A stretch of DNA of 64,000 bases, taken from assembly GCA_903900235.1 (NCBI GenBank), contig CAIUMH010000093.1, positions 1 to 64,000 on the forward strand. The letters are read 5' to 3'. Numbering within the stretch: the stretch's first letter is position 1; each line of letters starts with the position of its first letter. The position numbers and the translations under genes are program-made. Shown here piece by piece: positions 45,853 to 54,063 of this stretch. A model generated the notes under the pieces. That model saw nothing but the letters and a program-made list of their open reading frames with translations, was not told the origin of the DNA and did no database searches. The DNA comes from an uncultured Actinomycetes bacterium. GTDB lineage: Bacteria > Actinomycetota > Acidimicrobiia > Acidimicrobiales > RAAP-2.

Positions 45853-45878
45853 GGTCGAGAATCCTGGGCTCTAGTCAT
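45849..45878 (-). CDS. Possible nine-codon leader peptide of the ABC exporter
   Basis: A short frame reading MTRAQDSRP starts 6 bases after a TACGAT -10-like hexamer, the leaderless spacing seen elsewhere, and its TGA overlaps the ABC exporter ATG. It contains a rare AGA arginine codon. It could be a translationally coupled leader. It is short enough to be chance. Confidence 0.3.
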   Translation of the reverse strand: MTRAQDSRP

Positions 45879-45884
45879 TGGCCC

Positions 45885-45890
45885 ATCGTA
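45885..45890 (-). promoter_or_regulatory. Putative -10 element (TACGAT) of the ABC exporter transcript
   Basis: TACGAT lies in the gap between the SDR gene and the ABC exporter. Six bases separate it from the ATG of the nine-codon leader frame. It would start the exporter message just after the SDR hairpin. Confidence 0.35.
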
Positions 45891-45903
45891 GGGAACGAGC
45901 GAC

Positions 45904-45920
45904 GCCCCCTGGGCGGGGGC
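45904..45920 (-). terminator. GC hairpin directly after the SDR stop
   Basis: A perfect 6-base stem GCCCCC/GGGGGC with a 5-base loop begins right after the TGA of the SDR gene. There is no U-run, as is common for actinobacterial terminators. It separates the SDR/hydratase pair from the ABC exporter promoter. Confidence 0.5.
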
Positions 45921-46796
45921 TCAGGGTGTCGGCCGCAGGGCAGCCGAAAGCTGTTCGGCGATGGGGGTGAACTCAGGCATCACAAAGTCCCGTCGGAGCC
46001 AGTTGGCACCATCGACCACAAGGGTGTGGCCGGTGATGAACGAGGCGAAGGGCGAGCTCAGCCAGGTGGCGGCCCATCCGATCTCACGTCGCTGCCCGAG
46101 TCGCCCCGCCGGAGAGCGCCGGGCATCGACGTCAGCCCCTTCGGTGCGCAGAGCCTTGAGGTCCTCACGCATCTCCTCATGGGGAAACAGACCCGGGGCA
46201 ATTGCGTTGACCCGAATACCATCGGGCGCCCACTCGACCGCCAGCGACTTGGTCAGGTTCACCACCGCAGCCTTGGCCGCCGCTGCATGGGCCATCCCTG
46301 GTCCACCAGTGAATGACTGCGTGGCCACGATATTGACGATGGATCCGTCGAGACCTGTATCCACGGCATGCCGATGGAGCTGTTGGCTGCAAAAGAACGT
46401 TCCGTCGACCACGATGCGGTTGACCGCCCGCCAGGCATTGGGGCTCATGGCGCTGGCGAGCACGGGGAAGTTCGCCGCTGCGTTGTTGATCAGAATCGAT
46501 GGGGCACCGAGGACCTCGGCCACGCTGGCGAAGGCGTGCTCGACCTGGTCGGCTTCTCGGACATCGCAGCCGACATCCATCGCTCGACCGCCGATTTCCT
46601 GAACGGCTTCGACGCCCCGGCGACGGTGCTCGGGATCGCGCGAGACGATCCCGATGGACGCTCCAGCTCGGGCCAACTCCACGGCGATGGCCCGGCCGAG
46701 TCCAGTGCCGCCTCCAGTGACGATCGCCACCCGCCCGGCGAGGGCATCGGCGGCCAACATGGACGCACCTAGTGCCGGAGGCTCAGGGAGGCTCAT
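45921..46796 (-). CDS. SDR oxidoreductase, 2,4-dienoyl-CoA reductase-like
   Basis: A 291-aa Rossmann-fold reductase with TGGGTGLG at 27-34, NAAANF and the C-terminal ITGHTLVVDGANWL. The usual catalytic Tyr of Y-x3-K is replaced: the segment reads AHAAAAKAAV, as in 2,4-dienoyl-CoA reductases, and the surrounding NFPVLASAMSPNAWRAV also fits that group. Its partner upstream is an enoyl-CoA hydratase, one base away, so a role in unsaturated fatty acyl-CoA oxidation is likely. ATG 46796 is chosen over an earlier start inside the hydratase gene. Confidence 0.87.
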   Translation of the reverse strand: MSLPEPPALGASMLAADALAGRVAIVTGGGTGLGRAIAVELARAGASIGIVSRDPEHRRRGVEAVQEIGGRAMDVGCDVREADQVEHAFASVAEVLGAPSILINNAAANFPVLASAMSPNAWRAVNRIVVDGTFFCSQQLHRHAVDTGLDGSIVNIVATQSFTGGPGMAHAAAAKAAVVNLTKSLAVEWAPDGIRVNAIAPGLFPHEEMREDLKALRTEGADVDARRSPAGRLGQRREIGWAATWLSSPFASFITGHTLVVDGANWLRRDFVMPEFTPIAEQLSAALRPTP

Positions 46797-46797
46797 C

Positions 46798-47634
46798 TCA
46801 CTTCCCTTCGAACTCAACAGGCTGCTTGGCGGCCTTGGCGGCATAGCCCGCCGGCATGTCCTCACTCACGAACTCGACCGATGCCGAGAGAGCCTCGAAC
46901 TTGAGAGCCTCGGTAAGTCCCCGATACGCGAAGCCGTCGATCGTGCGCTTGATCGATTGCACGGCCAACGGAGCGTTACGGGCAATCTCCTGAGCGAGCG
47001 CAAGGGCAGTGGGTCGAAGATCCTCAAGCGTCGTCACCTCTTGGACGATGCCAAGGCGCTCGGCCGTCGCCGCATCGATGCGACGGCCCGTGAGCGCCAG
47101 CATCTTTGCCCAGCCGGTTCCGATCTCGTGGCTGAGACGCAGGTCTCCACCGGCATCGATCGAAACGCCAACTTGCGCCTCGGGAAGGGCGAAGACGGCG
47201 TTGTCGGCACAGAGTCGGATATCGGCCATCAGTGCCAGTTCGAAGCCGAACCCCAGGCAGTAGCCGTGGACCGCCGCCACGATCGGTTGCGGCAGCTCGG
47301 AGAAGACCCGGAATCGCTCGTGGACCCATCGGATCCCCTCGTAGTAATTGCGGACCTTTTCCGCCGGAGAGCGGCCGGTGACCCTATCCTCAGGCATACC
47401 GAGATCGATGCCAGCGCAGAACGCTCGGCCTTCCGCCTGAAGGACGAGCACTCGGATCCGCTCATCGAACCGGATCTGGTCAGCCCGGACGCCGAGCTGG
47501 CGCGATGCCTCCCAGCTCCACGCATTGAGCTTCTCGGGGTGGTCGAGCGTCAAGATACCAACGCCATCATCGCGAACCTCGAGTTGCAGCTGCCACTCAT
47601 CTTCCGCCACCACCGGTGAAGTGCGAAACGCCAT
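46798..47634 (-). CDS. Enoyl-CoA hydratase/isomerase family protein
   Basis: A crotonase-fold enzyme of 278 aa. The oxyanion-hole segment is AEGRAFCAGIDL. Two acidic residues in the crotonase catalytic positions are present: E132 (GFGFELAL) and E152 (LPEAQVG), so hydratase or isomerase activity is expected. AGGGGAG lies 4 bases before ATG 47634 and decides the start over several upstream ATGs. It is divergent from the nitroreductase gene and forms a two-gene unit with the SDR. Confidence 0.9.
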   Translation of the reverse strand: MAFRTSPVVAEDEWQLQLEVRDDGVGILTLDHPEKLNAWSWEASRQLGVRADQIRFDERIRVLVLQAEGRAFCAGIDLGMPEDRVTGRSPAEKVRNYYEGIRWVHERFRVFSELPQPIVAAVHGYCLGFGFELALMADIRLCADNAVFALPEAQVGVSIDAGGDLRLSHEIGTGWAKMLALTGRRIDAATAERLGIVQEVTTLEDLRPTALALAQEIARNAPLAVQSIKRTIDGFAYRGLTEALKFEALSASVEFVSEDMPAGYAAKAAKQPVEFEGK

Positions 47635-47783
47635 GATCTCCCCTTTCGTCGGTTGCGAGTCTGACACTGTTCGCTCAATGTCGCTCATCTCGAGTGCCAA
47701 CTCGACTGGTGCTCTGACCGAGGCGAACATCGTGCAGGTGGGCTACGTTGACCGTCTGGCGCTACCAAGGAGACCTAAGACCC

Positions 47784-48443
47784 GTGGATATCTTCGAAGC
47801 TCTCTACACCACTCGGGCAATGCGTCGGGTGACCACCGAGCCGGTCTCCGCCGAGATCCAGGCCTCCATCATGGATGCCGCCATCAGGGCCCCAAGTGGT
47901 GGGAACCAGCAGAACTGGCGCTTCCTGCTCGTCGACAGCCCTGAGATCAAGGCCGCGCTCGGACCGTTGTACCGCGAAGCGATGGTGTTTCTCTGGGACC
48001 ACGTCTACAAGCCCCAGCTCGACGCTGCTATCGCCGCCCCCGAGGCACCTGAATCGATCCAGTTCCTCAAGGTTCAGAGCTCAGCCCAGTGGCTGGCCGA
48101 TCACTTTGAGGAGGTACCGCTCTACCTCTTCCCGTTTGCCCAGAACGACACGAGCGGAGGATCGATCTATCCAGCCGTGTGGTCAGCCATGCTGGCAGCC
48201 CGGGCCCATGGCATTGGGAGTTGCCTCACCATGGTTCTGGCACTCCACGGACCACAGATCCTCGAGGTTCTCGAGGTCCCGGCCGACGAAGGCTGGAACA
48301 TGGCCGGGTGCGTCTCTTTCGGCCATCCCATCGGCCGATGGGGTGTGGCGGTCCGTCAGCCAGTCGACGAGGTGACCTTTCGCAACACGTGGGGTTCACA
48401 CGCGGGTCTCTCAGTAGTCGAGCCACGTTGGCCACGCCCTTGA
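47784..48443 (+). CDS. Nitroreductase-family flavoprotein
   Basis: A 219-aa FMN-dependent oxidoreductase. The N-terminal DIFEALYTTRAMRR is the FMN-phosphate site, followed by AAIRAPSGGNQQNWRF and a late HGIGSCLTMVL segment. The C-terminus FGHPIGRWG is typical. The substrate is unknown; the family includes nitroaromatic, quinone and enone reductases. The start is GTG 47784 with AAGGAG about 11 bases upstream; TTG 47748 is less likely. Divergent from the hydratase gene over 149 bases. Confidence 0.85.
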   Translation: MDIFEALYTTRAMRRVTTEPVSAEIQASIMDAAIRAPSGGNQQNWRFLLVDSPEIKAALGPLYREAMVFLWDHVYKPQLDAAIAAPEAPESIQFLKVQSSAQWLADHFEEVPLYLFPFAQNDTSGGSIYPAVWSAMLAARAHGIGSCLTMVLALHGPQILEVLEVPADEGWNMAGCVSFGHPIGRWGVAVRQPVDEVTFRNTWGSHAGLSVVEPRWPRP

Positions 48444-48452
48444 TGCGTCACG

Positions 48453-51400
48453 TCAGCGGGCATAGGTGAACCGAGCACGCGGCGACTTTGCGCTGTAGCC
48501 CGAGCCAGTGGCCTTGCCTTCCAAGGTGAGGACTTGAACTGGGACATTCGTTCCAGCCACCCCAGCCGGCACCATCGCCTTGAGCCTGGTGGTCGAGCCA
48601 CAACCGGTAAGAGCGGCCATTGGGCGTGCGGCCACGATGGTGCGGCCGAATCGGACCTTGAGGGCGCATCCAAGGTTGTCTCCCTTCATCACGATCACCA
48701 TGCCACCCTTTGCTGATCCCGAAGAAGTCATCAACTTCCTGATCGAAGCTCTGCCAGGTGGGTAGTACCGAAAGGTTCCGGTCGTCTGAGGATCTGAGCA
48801 ACCCGATGCAGTGCACAGGTACAGGTCGGTGGGCCCGGGAAGTGACGATGGGGTCATCAGGGAGATGGACGTAGTCGAGGGGTGGTTCACCGTCGCCTGG
48901 GACACGAACCCTGACGCCTGGCCGACGAAGATCGTCTGACCCGAGAAGTCGACCGAGTCAATGGCGGCGGTGCCCTGACCAGTGACAATCAGCAGCGTGC
49001 CGCCCGAAGAGAGTCCGGTAGATGGAGACAGCCCCGTCAAGACGGGAACGCCCGCATAGGAGAACGTCCCGACATTGCTCATGACATAGCCGAGATTGGT
49101 CGGATCGACTGATGGCGACGTCGCCATCGATGCGATCTGCACCTCGGCGGTGAATGGTTCGATCGACTGTTGTTGCTGGGGGGCGATCACGATGGCCGTG
49201 GTTTCATCGACCGGCAGGGTCCCTGACGCCCATGAGTCGGTGGACGTTGATCCGTCAAACGAGGCCCCAAGCAACGAAAAGGGCCCGATGCCGGTCCCAT
49301 GAATCGTCAAGAGAGTCCCCCCTCCAGTCCCGGCATAGCCAAGGGCGTCATCGGTCACCGCCACGCTTGTGATCACAGGTGCTGCGAGATAGTCGAACTC
49401 GTCGGCACCGGGAGAAGACTCGCACCCACACCCCGGGGTCGCCACGACGCTGGGCGAAGCGATCGGCTGTGGCACAGAGGCGCCACCGGGCCCCGTCACC
49501 ACGACGTGAACCTGACAGATGTCCGTTGCAGGATCAGTCCCCGTGGCGGCGCAGTCCGTCGTTCCGCTGTAGCGAGGAATCGTGATCGAAATTCTGGTCC
49601 CGCTGATGACCCGGAACCCTTCGGCCTCTTGGCCTCCTACCGTGACGCTCGTCGCTCCGACGAAGCCCGAGCCGAACACCGTGACCACCTGACCACCTGA
49701 CATTGCCCCTCCCGAGGTCGACAACCCGATGATCGATGGGAGAGGATCTCCACCGGCACCCGGGATAGCAACCTGGAGGACAGCGTTCGGACGGGCCTCA
49801 CTCGATACGCCGGCCTGCGTGGTCAACACCACCGTGTGTGCCCCCGCCCCACTCGCCACACCCGGCGAGAGCGTTGGGAGCAAGTCCGAGCCGATCACCA
49901 ACGAGAGCGTCGTCGATGACGAAACGGTGAACCCACTCGAGGTGGAACTCGATTGAGGGCCGAGCTGCAGCGTGCCGACCTCAACAGCGGAGATCGACGG
50001 CGACGATGGCGTCCCGAATCCACTCCCGTGTACTTCAGCAGTGATCGAACCTGATTCATCGAACACGCCATCAGAGACACCATCGACAACCGGGATAGCA
50101 GCGGACAACGAACCGCAGAGCAGACCGGCGAGTCCCACTCCTCCGTCGCTCGCCGTCATGATCGGCGTGCCAAGTCCAGTGGCCATGTCGTAGCCAACAG
50201 TGGCCGGAAAGAGCCCTCGGTTCGAACCCTGATCATTGTTCCCGAGGGTCACATCATTGAAGGCCAGCGCACGAGCTTGCGGTGAAGAGGCGATGGCGTA
50301 CAGCGTTGGCACGATGAACCCCAAGGATCCCCCACACGCTGGCAGCGAAGCCGCATCAGCGAGCAGTGCCGCCCACAGTGGAGCCGACGATGAGGTTCCC
50401 CCGATGGTGGTCCATCCGCCCCAGTCAGCGAAGTAGATGGTGATGGCGCCCATTGCTGGATCGCCCTGCAGGGAGACATCTGGAACTTGGCGACACGGCA
50501 GGGCTCCCGCCCCCGCCGAGCCCGACCCACAGAAGCCTCCGAGGTGGCTGGCACTGCGATCGATCGATAGGGCCTTGGCTGCCGCCAAGGTGCCTGGCGT
50601 GTCGACCCCTGTCACGGTTGACGGGCTTTGCCATGATGTCTGATTCCACAGCGAGGAGATGCCCCCTCCGCCTGCGCCGAACGTACCGCCGTTCCAAGTC
50701 GTCTCCACCGGAGGGTTCGAACGCGAGGTGATCGTCGTCCCTCCAACCGCCAACACAAAGGGCTGTGATGACGGATCGTCGACGGTCACCTGACTGGGGC
50801 TATCCGCACAGTCATTGGATCCACTATCGCCACTGGCGGCGGCGACCGTCTGCCCCTGCGCAGCCGCCTGCTCGAAGATGGTGTTCTCTATCGCTGTCAT
50901 TGCTCGGCCGGCTTGGTCTTCGCACAGACCCCAGCTCGTCGAGACGATCTTGGCGACGTCGTCCTGCACGATGGTGTTGTACGTGTCAATCACCCCACCA
51001 AGGGTGTCGGGACCTTCGTACACATCAATGATGGCCCCAGGAGCGACGCCCATGATGTCCTCAATATCGAGATCGGCCTCACCCGACGCTGGGGTACCCG
51101 GGAGCGCGCCACCTGAGACCTGATGGACAACGATGTTGCTCGACAGGTCTCGCCCGAAGTAGCACGTCGAGAAGGTCGAGATGTTGGATTCGACGAAGGG
51201 TTCGAGCTCAAACAGGGCGACGTGCTGACCAACCCCATTGGCACCTGCCCCATAGAGGCCGGCAGCCCCATATGCAGATGCAATCTGCTCATCGGTGAGA
51301 CCTTGAGGGTCAGGGAGGTTGTTCGGTCCGCCCCCACGGGCTGCCTGCTTGGCGGCCGCACATGCCGAAGGCCTCAGTGCTTTGGTCGACGAGGGGGCGG

Positions 51401-52082
51401 AACTGTGTTGCGTCACGCGTGTTGGTTGTGCGGGCACGACGAGCGCATCCCGACTGCGCCTCAGCTGGCTGGTGGCCTTCGCAACGGTGCTCAGTCCGGC
51501 AACCCCAGTCACGATCGGGACCAGCGACGCAGGCAGTCTGATCGCGCTCGTAGCCGCACGGGCCTGACGGCCAGAGCCAAGCCGCACCGTCGACATGGTG
51601 GTGTGGAACGCCGCTTCGACTTGCGCCACGCTTCCGGAAAACGACACCAGGAGACCGTTCGTGCTCACAGAGGGGTGGAGCCCTTCGGCAGCGAGGTACC
51701 CAGTGGCCTGCGCCACCATGGCGTTCGTCGGGCCGAACCTACCCCGGAAGGTACCGGGAGGGAGATACCCGCCGAAGCGAGTGCCACCAGGGGTCGACAC
51801 CGACCGAGCGAATGCTCTCAAGGCCGCCGGATCGCGTGGCGACATCCCGAGCACTCCCGAAAGCTCAGTCCGCGGAGCGATCGGTGGTCCGATCGCAGAG
51901 CCGGCAGGCAGCACGTCGCGTGGTTGCACCACGCCGAGGGAAAGCCCGGTCGATGGCCCAGCGGTCGCTGCGGTGCGAACGGCGATGGCCATCGATCCCG
52001 GCGCGATGGTCAGGAGCGCGCAGAGTGCCTTCGTTCCCGTGCGCCACGCACGCGACCGTGACCTGGCCTGCGGTGCCGACAT
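48453..52082 (-). CDS. Secreted S53 (sedolisin/kumamolisin) peptidase with IPT/TIG repeats
   Basis: A 1209-aa exported serine-carboxyl protease. A signal-like N-terminus (about 15-42) precedes the activation pro-domain (about 75-200, with FSGSVAQVEAAFHT). The catalytic domain (about 255-660) has E335-x3-D339, oxyanion D419 (ASGDSG) and nucleophile S564 (GGTSSSAP), with calcium-site segments FNDVTLGN and YDMATGLGTP. About 550 residues of repeated IPT/TIG-like immunoglobulin modules follow, for example VVTVFGSGFVGATSVTVGG and LLIVTGQGTAAIDSVDF. It is probably active at low pH outside the cell. A TAAAAC box lies 6 bases before the ATG. Confidence 0.92.
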   Translation of the reverse strand: MSAPQARSRSRAWRTGTKALCALLTIAPGSMAIAVRTAATAGPSTGLSLGVVQPRDVLPAGSAIGPPIAPRTELSGVLGMSPRDPAALRAFARSVSTPGGTRFGGYLPPGTFRGRFGPTNAMVAQATGYLAAEGLHPSVSTNGLLVSFSGSVAQVEAAFHTTMSTVRLGSGRQARAATSAIRLPASLVPIVTGVAGLSTVAKATSQLRRSRDALVVPAQPTRVTQHSSAPSSTKALRPSACAAAKQAARGGGPNNLPDPQGLTDEQIASAYGAAGLYGAGANGVGQHVALFELEPFVESNISTFSTCYFGRDLSSNIVVHQVSGGALPGTPASGEADLDIEDIMGVAPGAIIDVYEGPDTLGGVIDTYNTIVQDDVAKIVSTSWGLCEDQAGRAMTAIENTIFEQAAAQGQTVAAASGDSGSNDCADSPSQVTVDDPSSQPFVLAVGGTTITSRSNPPVETTWNGGTFGAGGGGISSLWNQTSWQSPSTVTGVDTPGTLAAAKALSIDRSASHLGGFCGSGSAGAGALPCRQVPDVSLQGDPAMGAITIYFADWGGWTTIGGTSSSAPLWAALLADAASLPACGGSLGFIVPTLYAIASSPQARALAFNDVTLGNNDQGSNRGLFPATVGYDMATGLGTPIMTASDGGVGLAGLLCGSLSAAIPVVDGVSDGVFDESGSITAEVHGSGFGTPSSPSISAVEVGTLQLGPQSSSTSSGFTVSSSTTLSLVIGSDLLPTLSPGVASGAGAHTVVLTTQAGVSSEARPNAVLQVAIPGAGGDPLPSIIGLSTSGGAMSGGQVVTVFGSGFVGATSVTVGGQEAEGFRVISGTRISITIPRYSGTTDCAATGTDPATDICQVHVVVTGPGGASVPQPIASPSVVATPGCGCESSPGADEFDYLAAPVITSVAVTDDALGYAGTGGGTLLTIHGTGIGPFSLLGASFDGSTSTDSWASGTLPVDETTAIVIAPQQQQSIEPFTAEVQIASMATSPSVDPTNLGYVMSNVGTFSYAGVPVLTGLSPSTGLSSGGTLLIVTGQGTAAIDSVDFSGQTIFVGQASGFVSQATVNHPSTTSISLMTPSSLPGPTDLYLCTASGCSDPQTTGTFRYYPPGRASIRKLMTSSGSAKGGMVIVMKGDNLGCALKVRFGRTIVAARPMAALTGCGSTTRLKAMVPAGVAGTNVPVQVLTLEGKATGSGYSAKSPRARFTYAR

Positions 52083-52088
52083 GTGGCC

Positions 52089-52094
52089 GTTTTA
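52089..52094 (-). promoter_or_regulatory. Putative extended -10 (TGA-TAAAAC) for the S53 peptidase gene
   Basis: TAAAAC preceded by TGA lies 6 bases before the ATG and there is no ribosome site. The last base differs from the TAnnnT consensus. Confidence 0.3.
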
Positions 52095-52172
52095 TCACGC
52101 CCTCTGTGGGCATCTCTGGCAGGCGGAAGATTCCCGAACCATGACCCGACCCTGCCGCTTCACCACGGCGGG

Positions 52173-52178
52173 TACCTT
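52173..52178 (+). promoter_or_regulatory. Putative -10 element (TACCTT) for the leaderless 52185 gene
   Basis: TACCTT, then 6 bases (GGACCC), then ATG 52185. No Shine-Dalgarno sequence. Divergent from the S53 peptidase promoter. Confidence 0.4.
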
Positions 52179-52184
52179 GGACCC

Positions 52185-52583
52185 ATGCCGTCAGCCGAAG
52201 CCCAGCCGCGCGGGCTGAAGATCGCCTTCTTCGCCCTGGCCCTCATTGTGGGCGTGGTCGTGGTACTCCTCGCCTTCAACATCGCACGGCATGCACTCAA
52301 TCACGTGAGCACTACCAAGGTGACCGTCACCGTGGACAATGTCGCCGTGATCGATGCGAACCACGTGGTCATCACGGCCACCCTTCATGGCCAATCCTCA
52401 CAGCCTGCGGCAGTGTCATGCCTGGTCGGCGTAGCTCGACCTGCCATGCCACTCGCCTTCCCGATCCACCTCACCGAGAACATGGTTCCCGGAGTCGATC
52501 GACAGATCACTGTCACCCGAGCGCTACTCAAGCCGGTAGCAAGCACCGTGAGAATCTCTGACGTCGCACTCACCTGTACGTGA
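52185..52583 (+). CDS. Small membrane-anchored protein of unknown function
   Basis: A 132-aa protein with one hydrophobic segment at about 11-32 and a beta-rich outside domain (about 40-132) containing two Cys (SCLVGVA and the C-terminal LTCT) that could form a disulphide. No family is recognised. The neighbouring CcdA could serve thiol chemistry outside the membrane. ATG 52185 is taken over an upstream start because a -10-like box lies just before it and the upstream codons do not look coding. Its stop lies 1 base from the convergent ccdA stop. Confidence 0.65.
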   Translation: MPSAEAQPRGLKIAFFALALIVGVVVVLLAFNIARHALNHVSTTKVTVTVDNVAVIDANHVVITATLHGQSSQPAAVSCLVGVARPAMPLAFPIHLTENMVPGVDRQITVTRALLKPVASTVRISDVALTCT

Positions 52584-52584
52584 C

Positions 52585-53355
52585 CTACAGCGACGGAGTG
52601 AAGGTACCGATCTGATCTTGGAGCCATCGGACCATGGTCGTCCAGAGGCCGGTCATCTCGAGGAGCCCGATGAGGATCAGCAAGATTCCCCCGAACCGCA
52701 TGATCATCGGACCATGCCGGCGGATGACCGCAGAGATTGCCGGCACCCGATCGGTGGCAAGCGCCGCCAGCAGAAAGGGAATCCCGAGGCCAGCGCAGTA
52801 GGCCACCGACAGCAGCACCCCTCGGGCGATCGACGCACTTGAGTTCGTAGCGGCGAGACCCAAAATCGCTCCAAGGGTCGGACCGATGCACGGGGTCCAG
52901 CCCAGGCCGAAGAGGAAGCCCAAGGCCAACGCCCCGAGCACGGTGGCCCGAGGCAGCCAGTGCACACGCACCTCACGGTTCAGCAGGCTGGCCCCAGGAA
53001 GGAAACCGGCGAAGAACAATCCGAGAACCACGGTGACGGCCCCGAAGATGACGCTCAGCAGATGCTGCTGGTTCCGGAGGACCTGACCGAGGCCACCGAA
53101 GAATCCTCCCAGCGCCACAAACACCAATGTGAAGCCGAGGACAAAGGCAAGGGCCCCGAGCAAGGTGCGACCCGATCGCCGATCCTGACCACTGGCGCCC
53201 GCCGCTCCCACGGTTCCGCCGAGGAAGGACAGATACCCGGGGACCAGCGGCAAGACGCAGGGCGAAGCGAACGAGACCAGGCCCGCCACAAAGGCGATCG
53301 GAATTGCGAGCAGGACCGAACCCTGAGCCACTGTCGACGAGGCGACAGCGATCAC
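52585..53355 (-). CDS. ccdA: Cytochrome c biogenesis protein CcdA
   Basis: A thiol-disulphide membrane transporter that carries reducing power across the membrane (256 aa, six segments). The redox cysteines lie in FASPCVLPLVPGYLSFLGG and GWTPCIGPTLGAI, both intact. The start is GTG 53355. No cytochrome c maturation or thioredoxin-like partner is beside it, so the recipient (heme pathway or general disulphide repair) is not shown by this window. Confidence 0.93.
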   Translation of the reverse strand: MIAVASSTVAQGSVLLAIPIAFVAGLVSFASPCVLPLVPGYLSFLGGTVGAAGASGQDRRSGRTLLGALAFVLGFTLVFVALGGFFGGLGQVLRNQQHLLSVIFGAVTVVLGLFFAGFLPGASLLNREVRVHWLPRATVLGALALGFLFGLGWTPCIGPTLGAILGLAATNSSASIARGVLLSVAYCAGLGIPFLLAALATDRVPAISAVIRRHGPMIMRFGGILLILIGLLEMTGLWTTMVRWLQDQIGTFTPSL

Positions 53356-53432
53356 CGTTCAGTCGATGGATCGAGGCAAGTCACAATGCCCCGAGCGTAG
53401 CGACCCAGATCAGGGCCGATGAACTCCGAAGC

Positions 53433-53849
53433 TCAGACGTAGCCCGCAGCGATCTCCTCGATCCACCAGGCGGGAGCAGCGCTGAGCAACGTCTGCAGAT
53501 CCCAATAGTCCGTCCATCGGGTGATGAGCCCGTCCTCCACAACGTGGATCGAGGTGAACGGAAACGAGATGGTCTCACCGGTGTGCCAGCGCCAGTTCTC
53601 GACGTGCTCGGTCACGACGACATCGCTCTCGGAGATCATGAGCACAGGGGTGTGTCCGTAGTGGTCGAGGCGGGCGATGCCCAGCTGCAGTCGAGCCACG
53701 ATCTGATCTGGACCCACCGCCAGGTCTTCAGGCGGAGTCGCCACATCGGTATAGGTCGAGGTTGGTCCAAAGAACCCAGCTACGGCGTCGAAGTCCCGTC
53801 GGTAGAGGGCCTCCCAGAAGTGCTCCACTGTCTCTCGTGCGCTACCCAT
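53433..53849 (-). CDS. SnoaL/NTF2-like protein, limonene-epoxide-hydrolase-like
   Basis: A 138-aa cone-shaped NTF2-like fold. The N-terminus ETVEHFWEALYRRDFDAVAGFF and the C-terminal SIHVVEDGLITRWTDYWDLQTL resemble the limonene-1,2-epoxide hydrolase group. The Arg-x-Asp pair of that enzyme appears replaced (TEHVENW), so epoxide hydrolysis is doubtful. GGGGG lies 6 bases before ATG 53849. It is encoded between ccdA and the tRNA on the same strand. Confidence 0.68.
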   Translation of the reverse strand: MGSARETVEHFWEALYRRDFDAVAGFFGPTSTYTDVATPPEDLAVGPDQIVARLQLGIARLDHYGHTPVLMISESDVVVTEHVENWRWHTGETISFPFTSIHVVEDGLITRWTDYWDLQTLLSAAPAWWIEEIAAGYV

Positions 53850-53899
53850 TGCAGACCCCCGTCGTCGTGCGTATATCCCACCAGACACGCCAGTTTGTG

Positions 53900-53976
53900 T
53901 GGTGGGCGCTGCGGGACTCGAACCCACGACCTCTGCCGTGTGAAGGCAGCGCTCTAACCAGCTGAGCTAAGCGCCC
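53900..53976 (-). tRNA. tRNA-Val (anticodon CAC)
   Basis: All arms fold without mismatch apart from one T-G pair in the T stem: acceptor GGGCGCT/AGCGCCC, D arm GCTC/GAGC and anticodon stem CTGCC/GGCAG. The loop TTCACAC gives anticodon CAC, and the T loop TTCGAGT is canonical. The discriminator is A and a genomic CCA follows (53900-53902). It reads GUG codons. Confidence 0.96.
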
Positions 53977-54032
53977 TCGTCCGTACATCACAGGGGTGCC
54001 GGAGGGACCTTTGCAGAATACTCGCTCACACG

Positions 54033-54054
54033 GGAGCCCCTGTCGAGGGGCTCC
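54033..54054. repeat. 22-base dyad between tRNA-Val and the 54064 gene
   Basis: Eight-base perfect arms GGAGCCCC and GGGGCTCC surround TGTCGA. It lies just upstream of a TAGCCT box (54057-54062) that precedes the membrane-protein gene. It could be an operator overlapping that promoter's spacer, or a hairpin in the tRNA leader if transcription starts upstream of it. Confidence 0.45.
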
Positions 54055-54063
54055 GGTAGCCTC

